Part shown: one piece after another, positions 57,319-64,000 of the stretch
How the letters are laid out: every line of letters starts with the position of its first letter
Position numbering within the stretch: the stretch's first letter is position 1
Source of the DNA: Desulforamulus ferrireducens
Lineage (GTDB): Bacteria; Bacillota; Desulfotomaculia; Desulfotomaculales; Desulfotomaculaceae
Direction of reading: 5' to 3'
DNA: 64,000 nucleotides
NCBI RefSeq assembly: GCF_002005145.1
Contig: NZ_CP019698.1
Location: forward strand, 1,984,001-2,048,000
Notes under the pieces: model-generated
The model's database searches: none
The model's input: the letters and a program-made list of their open reading frames with translations, nothing else
Told to the model about the DNA's origin: nothing
Program-made: the position numbers and the translations under genes

Positions 57319-57355
57319 AAAAAAGAAGTGTGCAAAAGAGTATTTTGCGCACTTC
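57319..57355 (-). terminator. Intrinsic terminator after spoVR
   Basis: GAAGTGTGCAAAA paired with TTTTGCGCACTTC (one G-T pair), then TTTTTTGATC on the minus strand, 42 bases after the spoVR stop. Confidence 0.85.
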
Positions 57356-57397
57356 CTTTGAACTAACTATTAAGTATTATATTTCACTACTGGCTAA

Positions 57398-58816
57398 TTA
57401 AGGGAACTTCTTACTGCCTTTCTCACCATCAAAACTAAACAAGGCAGTTTTTTTGTCTATCTTGGTCTCTAAATGTACCGGCCGATTCCATAACCTTTGT
57501 ACATGCACCAGGGTTTTTTCCAAGTATTTAATATCCAATTCTTTATCCTCATAAATATGTCGCAAATAGAGTTCCCCTCGCTTCTGGTAATCACCGTCTT
57601 CCACCACAATTACCGGAAAGCCACAGTTGGTCATACTGTTCACTAAATGATCCCGCACCTTTTCCCAGTTCTTTTCTACAATCTTCCAATCATGACCTAT
57701 TTTACGGTAGAGATATAAATCCAATTCCTCCACCAGTTCCTTCGTTAGGTAGCTACGTAGGAAGGATATATCGTTATCTATCTCCCGTATTTCAAATATT
57801 TTTTCCCGACCGGCACCTTCCCCATATTCCTTATCCCAGCGCTTTTCTATATCCTCAAACATCTTGAGACCCAAGCAATAGGGATTAATACTATTACGGG
57901 AAGGAGTTATCACCCCTGCGTGCATTTTGGCAAACTCTATGGCTTCCGCCTCGGTTAAATCCATCTCCCGCATGATCCGTAAATGCCAATAGGTGGCCCA
58001 CCCCTCATTCATTATTTTGGTCTGCATTTGGGGCCAAAAATATAGCATTTCATCCCGCAGGGTAGAGATAATATCCAATTGCCATTCCTCTAGGTCCCGG
58101 GCATGCTTCATAATAAATAGCAGGAGATCCTTTTCCGGTCGTTCCGGGACTTTGGTCGACTTTTTCTTTTCACAACCTCCACCACAATGACAGCACTGCT
58201 TCTTTTCTAAATCCCAGAGGTCATCATAGGGAGTGACTTTTTTTTCATCACTGCAACAGCCTTCTTTTTTGCCGGTGGTTTTACTACTTTCTTTTTCTTT
58301 AATAAAGCGATGGGGCTCTATATGCTCTTGAATGGACATGACATCATCAATAAATGCTTCTACCTTCTTTTGACCGTGAATCATTTCATACTTACGGAAG
58401 CGTTCAGCGGCCACTGCCATAGACTCAATAATATCCTGGGGATTGGTGTGGCTAAAATACATATTGTTTTTAAAAAAATCACAGTGTGCCAGGACATGGG
58501 CAGCTACCATTTTATTTTGGATTAGCGTATTCCCTTCTAGCAGAAAGGCATAACAGGGATCAGAATTAACCACCATTTCATAAATCCGACTTAGGTTATA
58601 ATCGTATTGAGTTTTCATGCGATGGTAGGATTTGCCAAAGGACCAATGAGTGTAGCGGGTTGGCATGCCATAGGCGCCAAAGGTATAGATAATCTCACTG
58701 GGACAAATCTCAAATCGCATGGGATAAAAATCCAGTTTATATCTGCGGGCTATCTCCATCATTTGGGGAATGGCCTTTTCCAGTTCCCGTAATTCATCAG
58801 TTACGCGCTCAGTCAT
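57398..58816 (-). CDS. spoVR: SpoVR family protein
   Basis: 472 residues. MRFEICPSEIIYTFGAYGMP and THWSFGKSYHRMKTQYDYNL, the SpoVR motif, then VNSDPCYAFLLEGNTLIQNK, HANCDFF-like AHVLAHCDFFKNNMYFS and MNEGWATYWHLRIMREMDLT (a possible metal-binding helix). A cysteine-rich insertion near 185-215 (CCSDEKK, CCHCGGGCEKK) is unusual. Its start overlaps the yhbH stop by four bases (ATGA). In Bacillus SpoVR is linked to cortex; in other bacteria to stress, with the PrkA/YhbH operon. Confidence 0.93.
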   Translation of the reverse strand: MTERVTDELRELEKAIPQMMEIARRYKLDFYPMRFEICPSEIIYTFGAYGMPTRYTHWSFGKSYHRMKTQYDYNLSRIYEMVVNSDPCYAFLLEGNTLIQNKMVAAHVLAHCDFFKNNMYFSHTNPQDIIESMAVAAERFRKYEMIHGQKKVEAFIDDVMSIQEHIEPHRFIKEKESSKTTGKKEGCCSDEKKVTPYDDLWDLEKKQCCHCGGGCEKKKSTKVPERPEKDLLLFIMKHARDLEEWQLDIISTLRDEMLYFWPQMQTKIMNEGWATYWHLRIMREMDLTEAEAIEFAKMHAGVITPSRNSINPYCLGLKMFEDIEKRWDKEYGEGAGREKIFEIREIDNDISFLRSYLTKELVEELDLYLYRKIGHDWKIVEKNWEKVRDHLVNSMTNCGFPVIVVEDGDYQKRGELYLRHIYEDKELDIKYLEKTLVHVQRLWNRPVHLETKIDKKTALFSFDGEKGSKKFP

Positions 58817-59967
58817 CCAGACATCCCTCCCCCTTCGGGCTTCTTAAAGAATGCCTTGAGTGCGTTATACACCCCTGTCTTATCTCTAATGGTTACACTG
58901 GTAAATCGGGAATGGGTTATCCGTTTATAATAGGAGTTGAGGGTGCTGGTGTAGTAATAGGGCCCTTCAATCTCACCATAGCCCACTAAACTACATTTGG
59001 TCAGTAACTCATCTATCAACCGAATACACTTTTCATTATCGCTGGTGAGGTTATCTCCGTCCGAAAAATGAAAGGCATAAACATTGTAATCATCCTTGGG
59101 GTAGCGGCTATCGATAATATCCAGCGCCAATTGGTAAACCGAGGAACAACGGGTCCCCCCACTTTCTCCTTTGGTAAAAAATTCCTCTTCGGTTACTTCC
59201 TTAGCTTCTGTATGATGGGCTAAAAAGACTATTTCCACATTTTGATACTTTGTGCGCAAAAATCTGACCATCCAAAAAAAGAAACTGCGGGCAATATATT
59301 TTTCAAAGGGACCCATGGAACCGCTGGTGTCCATCATGGCCAGCACCACAGCACTGGATTCAAATTTTGGCACTACTTCCCAGGTTTTATAGCGTAAATC
59401 TTCCGGAGTTATACCATGTATACCCGGTTTTCCTCTCAGGGCATTACGCTTGAGTACCTCCAGTATGGTTCTTTTACGATCTATATTGCTTTGGATGCCA
59501 TACTTACGAACATCCCGAAATTCCACCGACTCAGAGGCCAGTTTTTTATTCTTTTTTTCGTCCAAGTTGGGCAGGTAGAGATCCTCAAAGACAATCTGTT
59601 CAATCTCATCTATGGTGACATCTGCTTCATAATAGTCCTGACCGGGTTCTTCCCCAGCACCAGGGCCCTGACCCGGCCCCTGCACAGGATCGCTGCCCAG
59701 GATATCTCCCACTTTGCTTTTTCCGTCCCCTTGGCCGGCATGTTTTTGTTTACGCAGATCATAGCGAAAACGGTATTGTTCCAGGGAGCGAATGGGTATT
59801 TTTACCACCCGCCGTCCATCGGAAAGAATAATACTTTCCTCACTGACGATGTCGGCCAGGTTTTTCTTAATCGCTTCCCGTACTTTTTCCCGGTGACGGT
59901 GTTGGTCAACTTCACCTTTGCGGTGAAGTGACCAATCTTCCCGTGAGATGATAAATTGATAATCCAC
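58813..59967 (-). CDS. yhbH: YhbH / DUF444 sporulation protein
   Basis: 384 residues from GTG at 59967, eight bases after GGAG; ATG at 59973 is too close. Opening DYQFIISREDWSLHRKGEVD, then RRVVKIPIRSLEQYRFRYDL, and the DUF444/VWA core VVLAMMDTSGSMGPFEKYIA (MIDAS-like DTSGS), HHTEAKEVTEEEFFTKGESG. A Gly/Pro/Gln-rich linker spans about 80-120. Known as YeaH in E. coli and YhbH in Bacillus. Eleven bases after prkA and overlapping spoVR. Confidence 0.93.
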   Translation of the reverse strand: MDYQFIISREDWSLHRKGEVDQHRHREKVREAIKKNLADIVSEESIILSDGRRVVKIPIRSLEQYRFRYDLRKQKHAGQGDGKSKVGDILGSDPVQGPGQGPGAGEEPGQDYYEADVTIDEIEQIVFEDLYLPNLDEKKNKKLASESVEFRDVRKYGIQSNIDRKRTILEVLKRNALRGKPGIHGITPEDLRYKTWEVVPKFESSAVVLAMMDTSGSMGPFEKYIARSFFFWMVRFLRTKYQNVEIVFLAHHTEAKEVTEEEFFTKGESGGTRCSSVYQLALDIIDSRYPKDDYNVYAFHFSDGDNLTSDNEKCIRLIDELLTKCSLVGYGEIEGPYYYTSTLNSYYKRITHSRFTSVTIRDKTGVYNALKAFFKKPEGGGMSG

Positions 59968-59978
59968 AGCCATCACTC

Positions 59979-61874
59979 CTAGCGACTTAACAGGCTACCA
60001 ACATATTTCAATAATTCATTGGCACATACCGGGCAATAGCCATGTTCTTCGATTAGGCGAGCACTAACTTCGTTAATGCGCTTTAATTGTTCGGCATCGG
60101 GGGTTTTGCTGGAGGTGGTAATCTTAACAATATCCTTGAGATCGGCAAAGAGTTTTTTCTCAATGGCTTCCCTTAGTCTTTCGTGGCTATTATAGTTAAA
60201 CTGCTTCTGTTTGCGGGCATAACTGGATAAGCGGATGAGAATTTCCTCGCGAAAAGCCTTTTTAGCATTTTCAGAAATACCGATTTGTTCTTCGATGGAC
60301 CGCATGAGTTTTTCATCGGGGTCCATTTCTTCATCGGTAATGGGATCCTTTAACTTCACCCCGTTGCAATAGGCCTCCACATTATCCAGATAGTTATTAA
60401 ACAATACCCGGGCTGACTCTTCAAAGGAATAGACAAAGGCCTTTTGTACTTCCTTCTTAGCCATTTCGTCATATTCTTTTCTGGCCACCGAGATGAAGTT
60501 TAGTAACCGTTCGCGTTCTTCCTGGGTAATGGAGGGATGTTGGTCCAGACCGTCTTTAATGGCACGCAACACATCCAGAGGGTTAATGCATTGGGTGTGG
60601 GTACGGATTAAGGCAGAAGAGAGGCGGTTAATGACATAGCGTGGATCGACTCCGCTCATGCCTTCATCTATGGCTTCGGCCTGCAATTCCTTAAGATCCT
60701 TTTGTTTGAATCCCTCGACATCTTCGCCATCGTATAGTTTCATTTTTTTAACTATGTCCATCCCTTGTTTTTTGGATTCCTTAAGGCGGGACAACACAGA
60801 GAAAATACTCGCCACCCTGAGGGCATGAGGGGCAATGTGAATGGTACTAAGGTCACTTTGTTTAATTAATTTCTCATAAATTTTAACTTCATCGGAAACC
60901 TTTAAATTATAAGGTATTTTCATCACGATAATACGGGATTGTAGGGCTTCGTTTTTCTTATTGCTTATAAAGGCTCTATATTCATTCTCGTTGGTATGGG
61001 CAATGATCATCTCATCAGCGTAAATCAGGGCAAAACGTCCCGCTTTAAAGTTACCTTCCTGGGATAGGGATAACAGATTCCACAGGAATTTCTCATCGCA
61101 CTTGAGCATTTCTTGGAATTCCATCAAACCCCGGTTAGAAATGTTCAGCTCTCCATCAAAACGGTAAGCCCGGGGATCCGATTCAGAACCATACTCGGCG
61201 ATGGTAGAAAAGTCTATACTGCCGGTTAAGTCAGCGATATCCTGGGACTTAGGATCCGAGGGAGTAAAGGTGCCAATACCCACCCGATTATCTTCCGAGA
61301 GGAAAACCCGTTCCACTTTAACATCTTCAATCCTGCCGCCATATTCAGTTTCCAGCATCATGCGGCAGGATGGACAAAGTTCACCCTCAATGTAGACGTT
61401 ATATTCCTTCATAAACTCTTCTCGTAATTCTTTCGGCACCAGGTGTAAAGGCTCTTCATGCATGGGACAGCCTTTAATACCGTATAAGGCGCCTTTTTCC
61501 GTGCGGCTATACTGCTCTAACCCTCGTTTAAGCATGGCCACCAGAGTTGATTTCCCACCGCTGACCGGACCCATTAACAACAAAATACGCTTTCTGACAT
61601 CCAGACGCCGGGCTGCGGGGTGAAAATACTCCTCCACCAATTTTTCCAAAGGTTTATCCAGGCCAAAAATTTCTTTGGAGAAAAACTTGTACGTATTTCC
61701 CCCTTCCTTAACTTCCACTCCCGCATCCTTAATCATGTTGTATATTCTTGCGTGCGCCAATTGAGTAACATAAGGCCTTTCCTTGACAATTTTAAGATAA
61801 TCCTGAAAGGTACCTTCCCAAGCTAAACTCTTTTCTAAAGAGCGGTATTCATCCAGTAGTTTAAAAAAATCCAC
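59979..61874 (-). CDS. prkA: PrkA-type AAA serine protein kinase
   Basis: 631 residues. AAA PrkA domain: GLDKPLEKLVEEYFHPAARR, P-loop MGPVSGGKSTLVAMLKRGLE, CPMHEEPLHL, then DIADLTGSIDFSTIAEYGSE and the NRGLMEFQEMLKC loop; the C-terminal kinase-like domain ends in HGYCPVCANELLKYVGSLLS. Ser/Thr kinase and/or protease in spore-formers and stress response (YeaG in E. coli). GTG start ten bases after AAAGGAG. It heads the prkA-yhbH-spoVR operon; the upstream gap holds a few short hairpins but no promoter I can name. Confidence 0.95.
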   Translation of the reverse strand: MDFFKLLDEYRSLEKSLAWEGTFQDYLKIVKERPYVTQLAHARIYNMIKDAGVEVKEGGNTYKFFSKEIFGLDKPLEKLVEEYFHPAARRLDVRKRILLLMGPVSGGKSTLVAMLKRGLEQYSRTEKGALYGIKGCPMHEEPLHLVPKELREEFMKEYNVYIEGELCPSCRMMLETEYGGRIEDVKVERVFLSEDNRVGIGTFTPSDPKSQDIADLTGSIDFSTIAEYGSESDPRAYRFDGELNISNRGLMEFQEMLKCDEKFLWNLLSLSQEGNFKAGRFALIYADEMIIAHTNENEYRAFISNKKNEALQSRIIVMKIPYNLKVSDEVKIYEKLIKQSDLSTIHIAPHALRVASIFSVLSRLKESKKQGMDIVKKMKLYDGEDVEGFKQKDLKELQAEAIDEGMSGVDPRYVINRLSSALIRTHTQCINPLDVLRAIKDGLDQHPSITQEERERLLNFISVARKEYDEMAKKEVQKAFVYSFEESARVLFNNYLDNVEAYCNGVKLKDPITDEEMDPDEKLMRSIEEQIGISENAKKAFREEILIRLSSYARKQKQFNYNSHERLREAIEKKLFADLKDIVKITTSSKTPDAEQLKRINEVSARLIEEHGYCPVCANELLKYVGSLLSR

Positions 61875-62085
61875 GCAATTATCACTCCTTTACCGCCAGA
61901 ATCAATGAGGCTAAAACTTCTAAATCATTTATATGCCGACAAGCATATAAAAAGAAGGTTTGTACCTAAAGTAACAACTTGTTACTCCGGCGAAAGCCAG
62001 ACAAGGCTTTCCAAGCCTACTTAGACTCTTTTATTTTATTCGCCGCAGAAGAAAAGGTGTCTATTGTAAATGGATGATTTCCATA

Positions 62086-62118
62086 AAAATAAAAAACACC
62101 GCCGCATCAGGCAGTGTT
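62086..62118 (-). terminator. Intrinsic terminator after the 49-residue gene
   Basis: AACACTGCC / GGCGGTGTT stem (one G-T pair) with a six-base loop, then TTTTTTATTTTT on the minus strand, about 26 bases after the stop at 62145. Confidence 0.85.
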
Positions 62119-62144
62119 ATTAAGGGCTAAATATTCGGGGGTTA

Positions 62145-62294
62145 TTAATGAGGTTTCTGTTCTTCCTCAGTTTCCTCAACCAGCTGGGTAATAATCAAAT
62201 TCTTTTCTTCAAATAGGGAACGGTCAAAATTTAAATTAGGAACCAAGCGGTAAAAAACCTCTTCACCCTCTATCCAAGTTAACAGGTATTGCAT
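62145..62294 (-). CDS. Small hypothetical protein (49 residues)
   Basis: ATG at 62294 follows GGGGGTGGTCTT. The product MQYLLTWIEGEEVFYRLVPN ... EETEEEQKPH has a hydrophobic/aromatic N-terminal half and an acidic tail. Good ribosome site, stop followed by a terminator, and coding-like composition support a gene. Family unknown; it lies between prkA and gatD. Confidence 0.68.
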   Translation of the reverse strand: MQYLLTWIEGEEVFYRLVPNLNFDRSLFEEKNLIITQLVEETEEEQKPH

Positions 62295-62395
62295 AAGACC
62301 ACCCCCAGTATTTTGTATACAGTATTTCTACTTGTGCTCATTGTATCAAACTGTAGGGTGGCTGACAATCCCTTCTCACCAAATTAATAAATTTT

Positions 62396-63118
62396 TTATT
62401 TGCTTAATCTCTCCACAATTACCCCAACAGCCGCTTCTTCCAGGTCATCATTTAACCGGGGCAAGCTAGTGTCTAAACCTCGCCTTCGCAAAGCTAGCTG
62501 AATCAGCAAATCGGTGAGTTTACTGTTTTTGGGCAATAAAGGTCCATGTAAATAGGAGCAAAAGACGTTTTTATATCTTACTCCTTCCAGTTGGTCCTGA
62601 CCATTGTTGCCAAAACCGGCTATTACTTTACCCAATGGCTGTAAATTGCCAATATAGGTTTGCCCTGAATGATTCTCAAAGCCCGCCACCTTAACCGGCT
62701 CACCGTTGATCTCCACTTCTATCACAATATTCCCAATGAGTCTCTTGTCTCCGGCCTTGGTATACACATCCAAGATACCTAAGCCAGGTATTTTCTGACC
62801 ATCGTGGGTTAGATAATACTGCCCCAGCATCTGAAAGCCACCACAAATAGCCAGCACCACTAAACCTTCTTCAATGGCCTGCTGCAGCGAGTCTTTACGC
62901 AGCAATAAATCCTCCGCCATTAAATTTTGTTCACGATCGGAACCTCCGCCTAAAAACAAAAAATCTATATCCGCAAAATTCACTGGTTCTCCCACATTAA
63001 CTTCCAGTAATTCCACAGGAATACCCCGCCAACGGCATCTTTGCATAAAGGCAATGATGTTACCGCGATCACCATAGAGATTTAATAAATCAGGATACAG
63101 ATGACATACCTTCAGCAT
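62396..63118 (-). CDS. gatD: Lipid II isoglutaminyl synthase, glutaminase subunit
   Basis: 240 residues of the GATase1 (CobQ-like) fold: LYPDLLNLYGDRGNIIAFMQ, FLGGGSDREQNLMAEDL, catalytic Cys in VLAICGGFQMLGQYYL, GFENHSGQTYIG, and the catalytic His in SYLHGPLLPKNSKLTDLLIQ. With MurT it amidates the D-Glu of lipid II. ATG after AAGGAGGATACCC. Its start overlaps the murT end by 29 bases. Confidence 0.93.
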   Translation of the reverse strand: MLKVCHLYPDLLNLYGDRGNIIAFMQRCRWRGIPVELLEVNVGEPVNFADIDFLFLGGGSDREQNLMAEDLLLRKDSLQQAIEEGLVVLAICGGFQMLGQYYLTHDGQKIPGLGILDVYTKAGDKRLIGNIVIEVEINGEPVKVAGFENHSGQTYIGNLQPLGKVIAGFGNNGQDQLEGVRYKNVFCSYLHGPLLPKNSKLTDLLIQLALRRRGLDTSLPRLNDDLEEAAVGVIVERLSK

Positions 63119-64000
63119 GGGTATCCTCCTTCTCCGCCAGGGCTAACAAAATTTTTTGGGCAGGCCAGAGGGCTGTATAAGTGGAAAATAAATAGGTTAG
63201 TTGTCCCGGTCCCTCCAAGGCTGTCTTAATGGCGGCCTCTAATTCCCTAATTACCGTAATTTTTTCCCGTGGGATACCTGCATATTTCAACCTGAGGGCC
63301 ATCTCCTCCGCCCTTAGGCCTGAACATACAAATAAATCTGTTTCATGGTCAGCACTGGCTAGATGTTCAAAATCCACATCCCACAACCAGGAGATATCCC
63401 TACCATCTGCATCATTATCGTTCACTGCCATAAAAACAGTTTTACTACCGGGTATGCTTAGCAAGCTGTTTAATCCCTCATTATAACCGGTGGGGTTTTT
63501 AACCAGGTTGAGAATAGCCGGCTTACCTTGATAGGAAAATGTTTCCATGCGCCCAATGGCCGGTCTGTAGGTTAATAATCCCTTGACTATTTGCTCCTCT
63601 TTTATGCCCATTAAATTACCAACGGCAAAGGCGGCCAGGGCATTGTAAACATTATAAAAACCCTGGGTATGCAGGGTGATTTGTGCCTCCCCCTGGGGAT
63701 ATTTAACCCTTGCCCGCAGCCTGGCCCCCACTGTTTCCACAGCGAACCCTTCAACCTCCGGTTCCGGTCTTTGAAAGGAACAGCCGGGACAAATAAAGGA
63801 GCCCAGTTGGCTGTACTGATAACTATGGTATTGCAATTCCTCGCCGCAATGGGGGCAAAATCTGGCTTCTCTGGTTTGCTGAGAGCCTGTCTCGGTACGC
63901 TGTTGGGGAGCCAAACCAAAAAAGGTAGCCCGATGACCGGTGGCCTGTTGCATCTGTGCCACTAATGGATCATCACTGTTTAAGATAAGCTGTACCTCAG
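63090..64000 (-). CDS. murT: Lipid II isoglutaminyl synthase, MurT subunit (5' end cut by window edge)
   Basis: The last 303 residues are present; the frame stays open to the right edge (…LILNSDDPLVAQMQQATGHR), so the start is outside the window. The Mur-ligase-like part holds the characteristic zinc ribbon CPHCGEELQYH…CPGCSF, GFYNVYNALAAFAVGNLM, KNPTGYNEGLNSLL and VFMAVNDNDADGRDISWLWD; it lacks a complete N-terminal ATP loop only because it is cut. It forms the MurT-GatD complex. Confidence 0.92.
   Translation of the reverse strand, partial: EVQLILNSDDPLVAQMQQATGHRATFFGLAPQQRTETGSQQTREARFCPHCGEELQYHSYQYSQLGSFICPGCSFQRPEPEVEGFAVETVGARLRARVKYPQGEAQITLHTQGFYNVYNALAAFAVGNLMGIKEEQIVKGLLTYRPAIGRMETFSYQGKPAILNLVKNPTGYNEGLNSLLSIPGSKTVFMAVNDNDADGRDISWLWDVDFEHLASADHETDLFVCSGLRAEEMALRLKYAGIPREKITVIRELEAAIKTALEGPGQLTYLFSTYTALWPAQKILLALAEKEDTHAEGMSSVS

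Overview
The window reads as a chromosomal segment of a spore-forming, low-to-mid GC Firmicute of the Clostridia/Peptococcaceae type (Desulfotomaculum / Desulforamulus-like; this placement is inference from protein style and gene order). Supporting signs are PolC, CodY, HslUV, PdaA, SleB, YtvI, SpoVR/YhbH/PrkA, strong GGAGG ribosome binding sites with many GTG/TTG starts, and a gene order shared with Bacillus and Clostridia. No rRNA, tRNA, insertion sequence, prophage or CRISPR array was seen. Almost every gene lies on the minus strand; exceptions are an unrecognised gene at 16.2-17.4 kb and a two-component pair at 53.2-56.1 kb.

From 1 to 43.4 kb the window holds three classical housekeeping blocks, read right to left. 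Block 1 (43.4-33.8 kb): dprA, topA, trmFO, xerC, hslV, hslU, codY, then rpsB. Block 2 (33.6-17.6 kb): tsf, pyrH, frr, a PASTA protein and a ferredoxin, then uppS, cdsA, ytvI, dxr, rseP, ispG, proS, a glycosyltransferase and polC. Block 3 (13.4-0 kb): rimP, nusA, ylxR, ylxQ, infB, rbfA, nrnA, truB, ribF, two small unknown genes, rpsO, pnp, sleB and a ylxY-like deacetylase cut by the window edge. They cover translation, RNA decay, isoprenoid and phospholipid synthesis, envelope and replication. A pdaA / PHP / LapA cluster sits between blocks 2 and 3.

From 43.4 to 57.3 kb the window is accessory. NHEJ genes (a LigD-type polymerase and Ku) flank an island of anion transporters (ArsB/NhaD type, SLC13/DASS type, SulP type), a DUF2294 protein, a small cysteine-rich protein, a WYL-type regulator, a CBS-pair protein and a divergent sensor kinase / sigma-54 activator pair. 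This island is the most interesting part. I see GG-N10-GC (-24/-12) elements of sigma-54 promoters in front of several of its genes. Two of them are followed within about 20-35 nt of the predicted start by a strong intrinsic terminator, with a shared initial transcribed sequence. Tandem TGT-N10-ACA sites, the kind of spacing bound by sigma-54 activators, lie between the kinase gene and the oppositely oriented CBS operon. The picture is a sigma-54 / enhancer-binding-protein regulon with short leader or small RNAs that end before the genes.

From 57.4 to 64 kb come prkA-yhbH-spoVR (one operon, sporulation or stress), a 49-codon gene of unknown function, and gatD-murT (lipid II amidation), murT being cut by the right edge. 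Two short genes (52680-52823 and 62145-62294) were found by reading the sequence directly.
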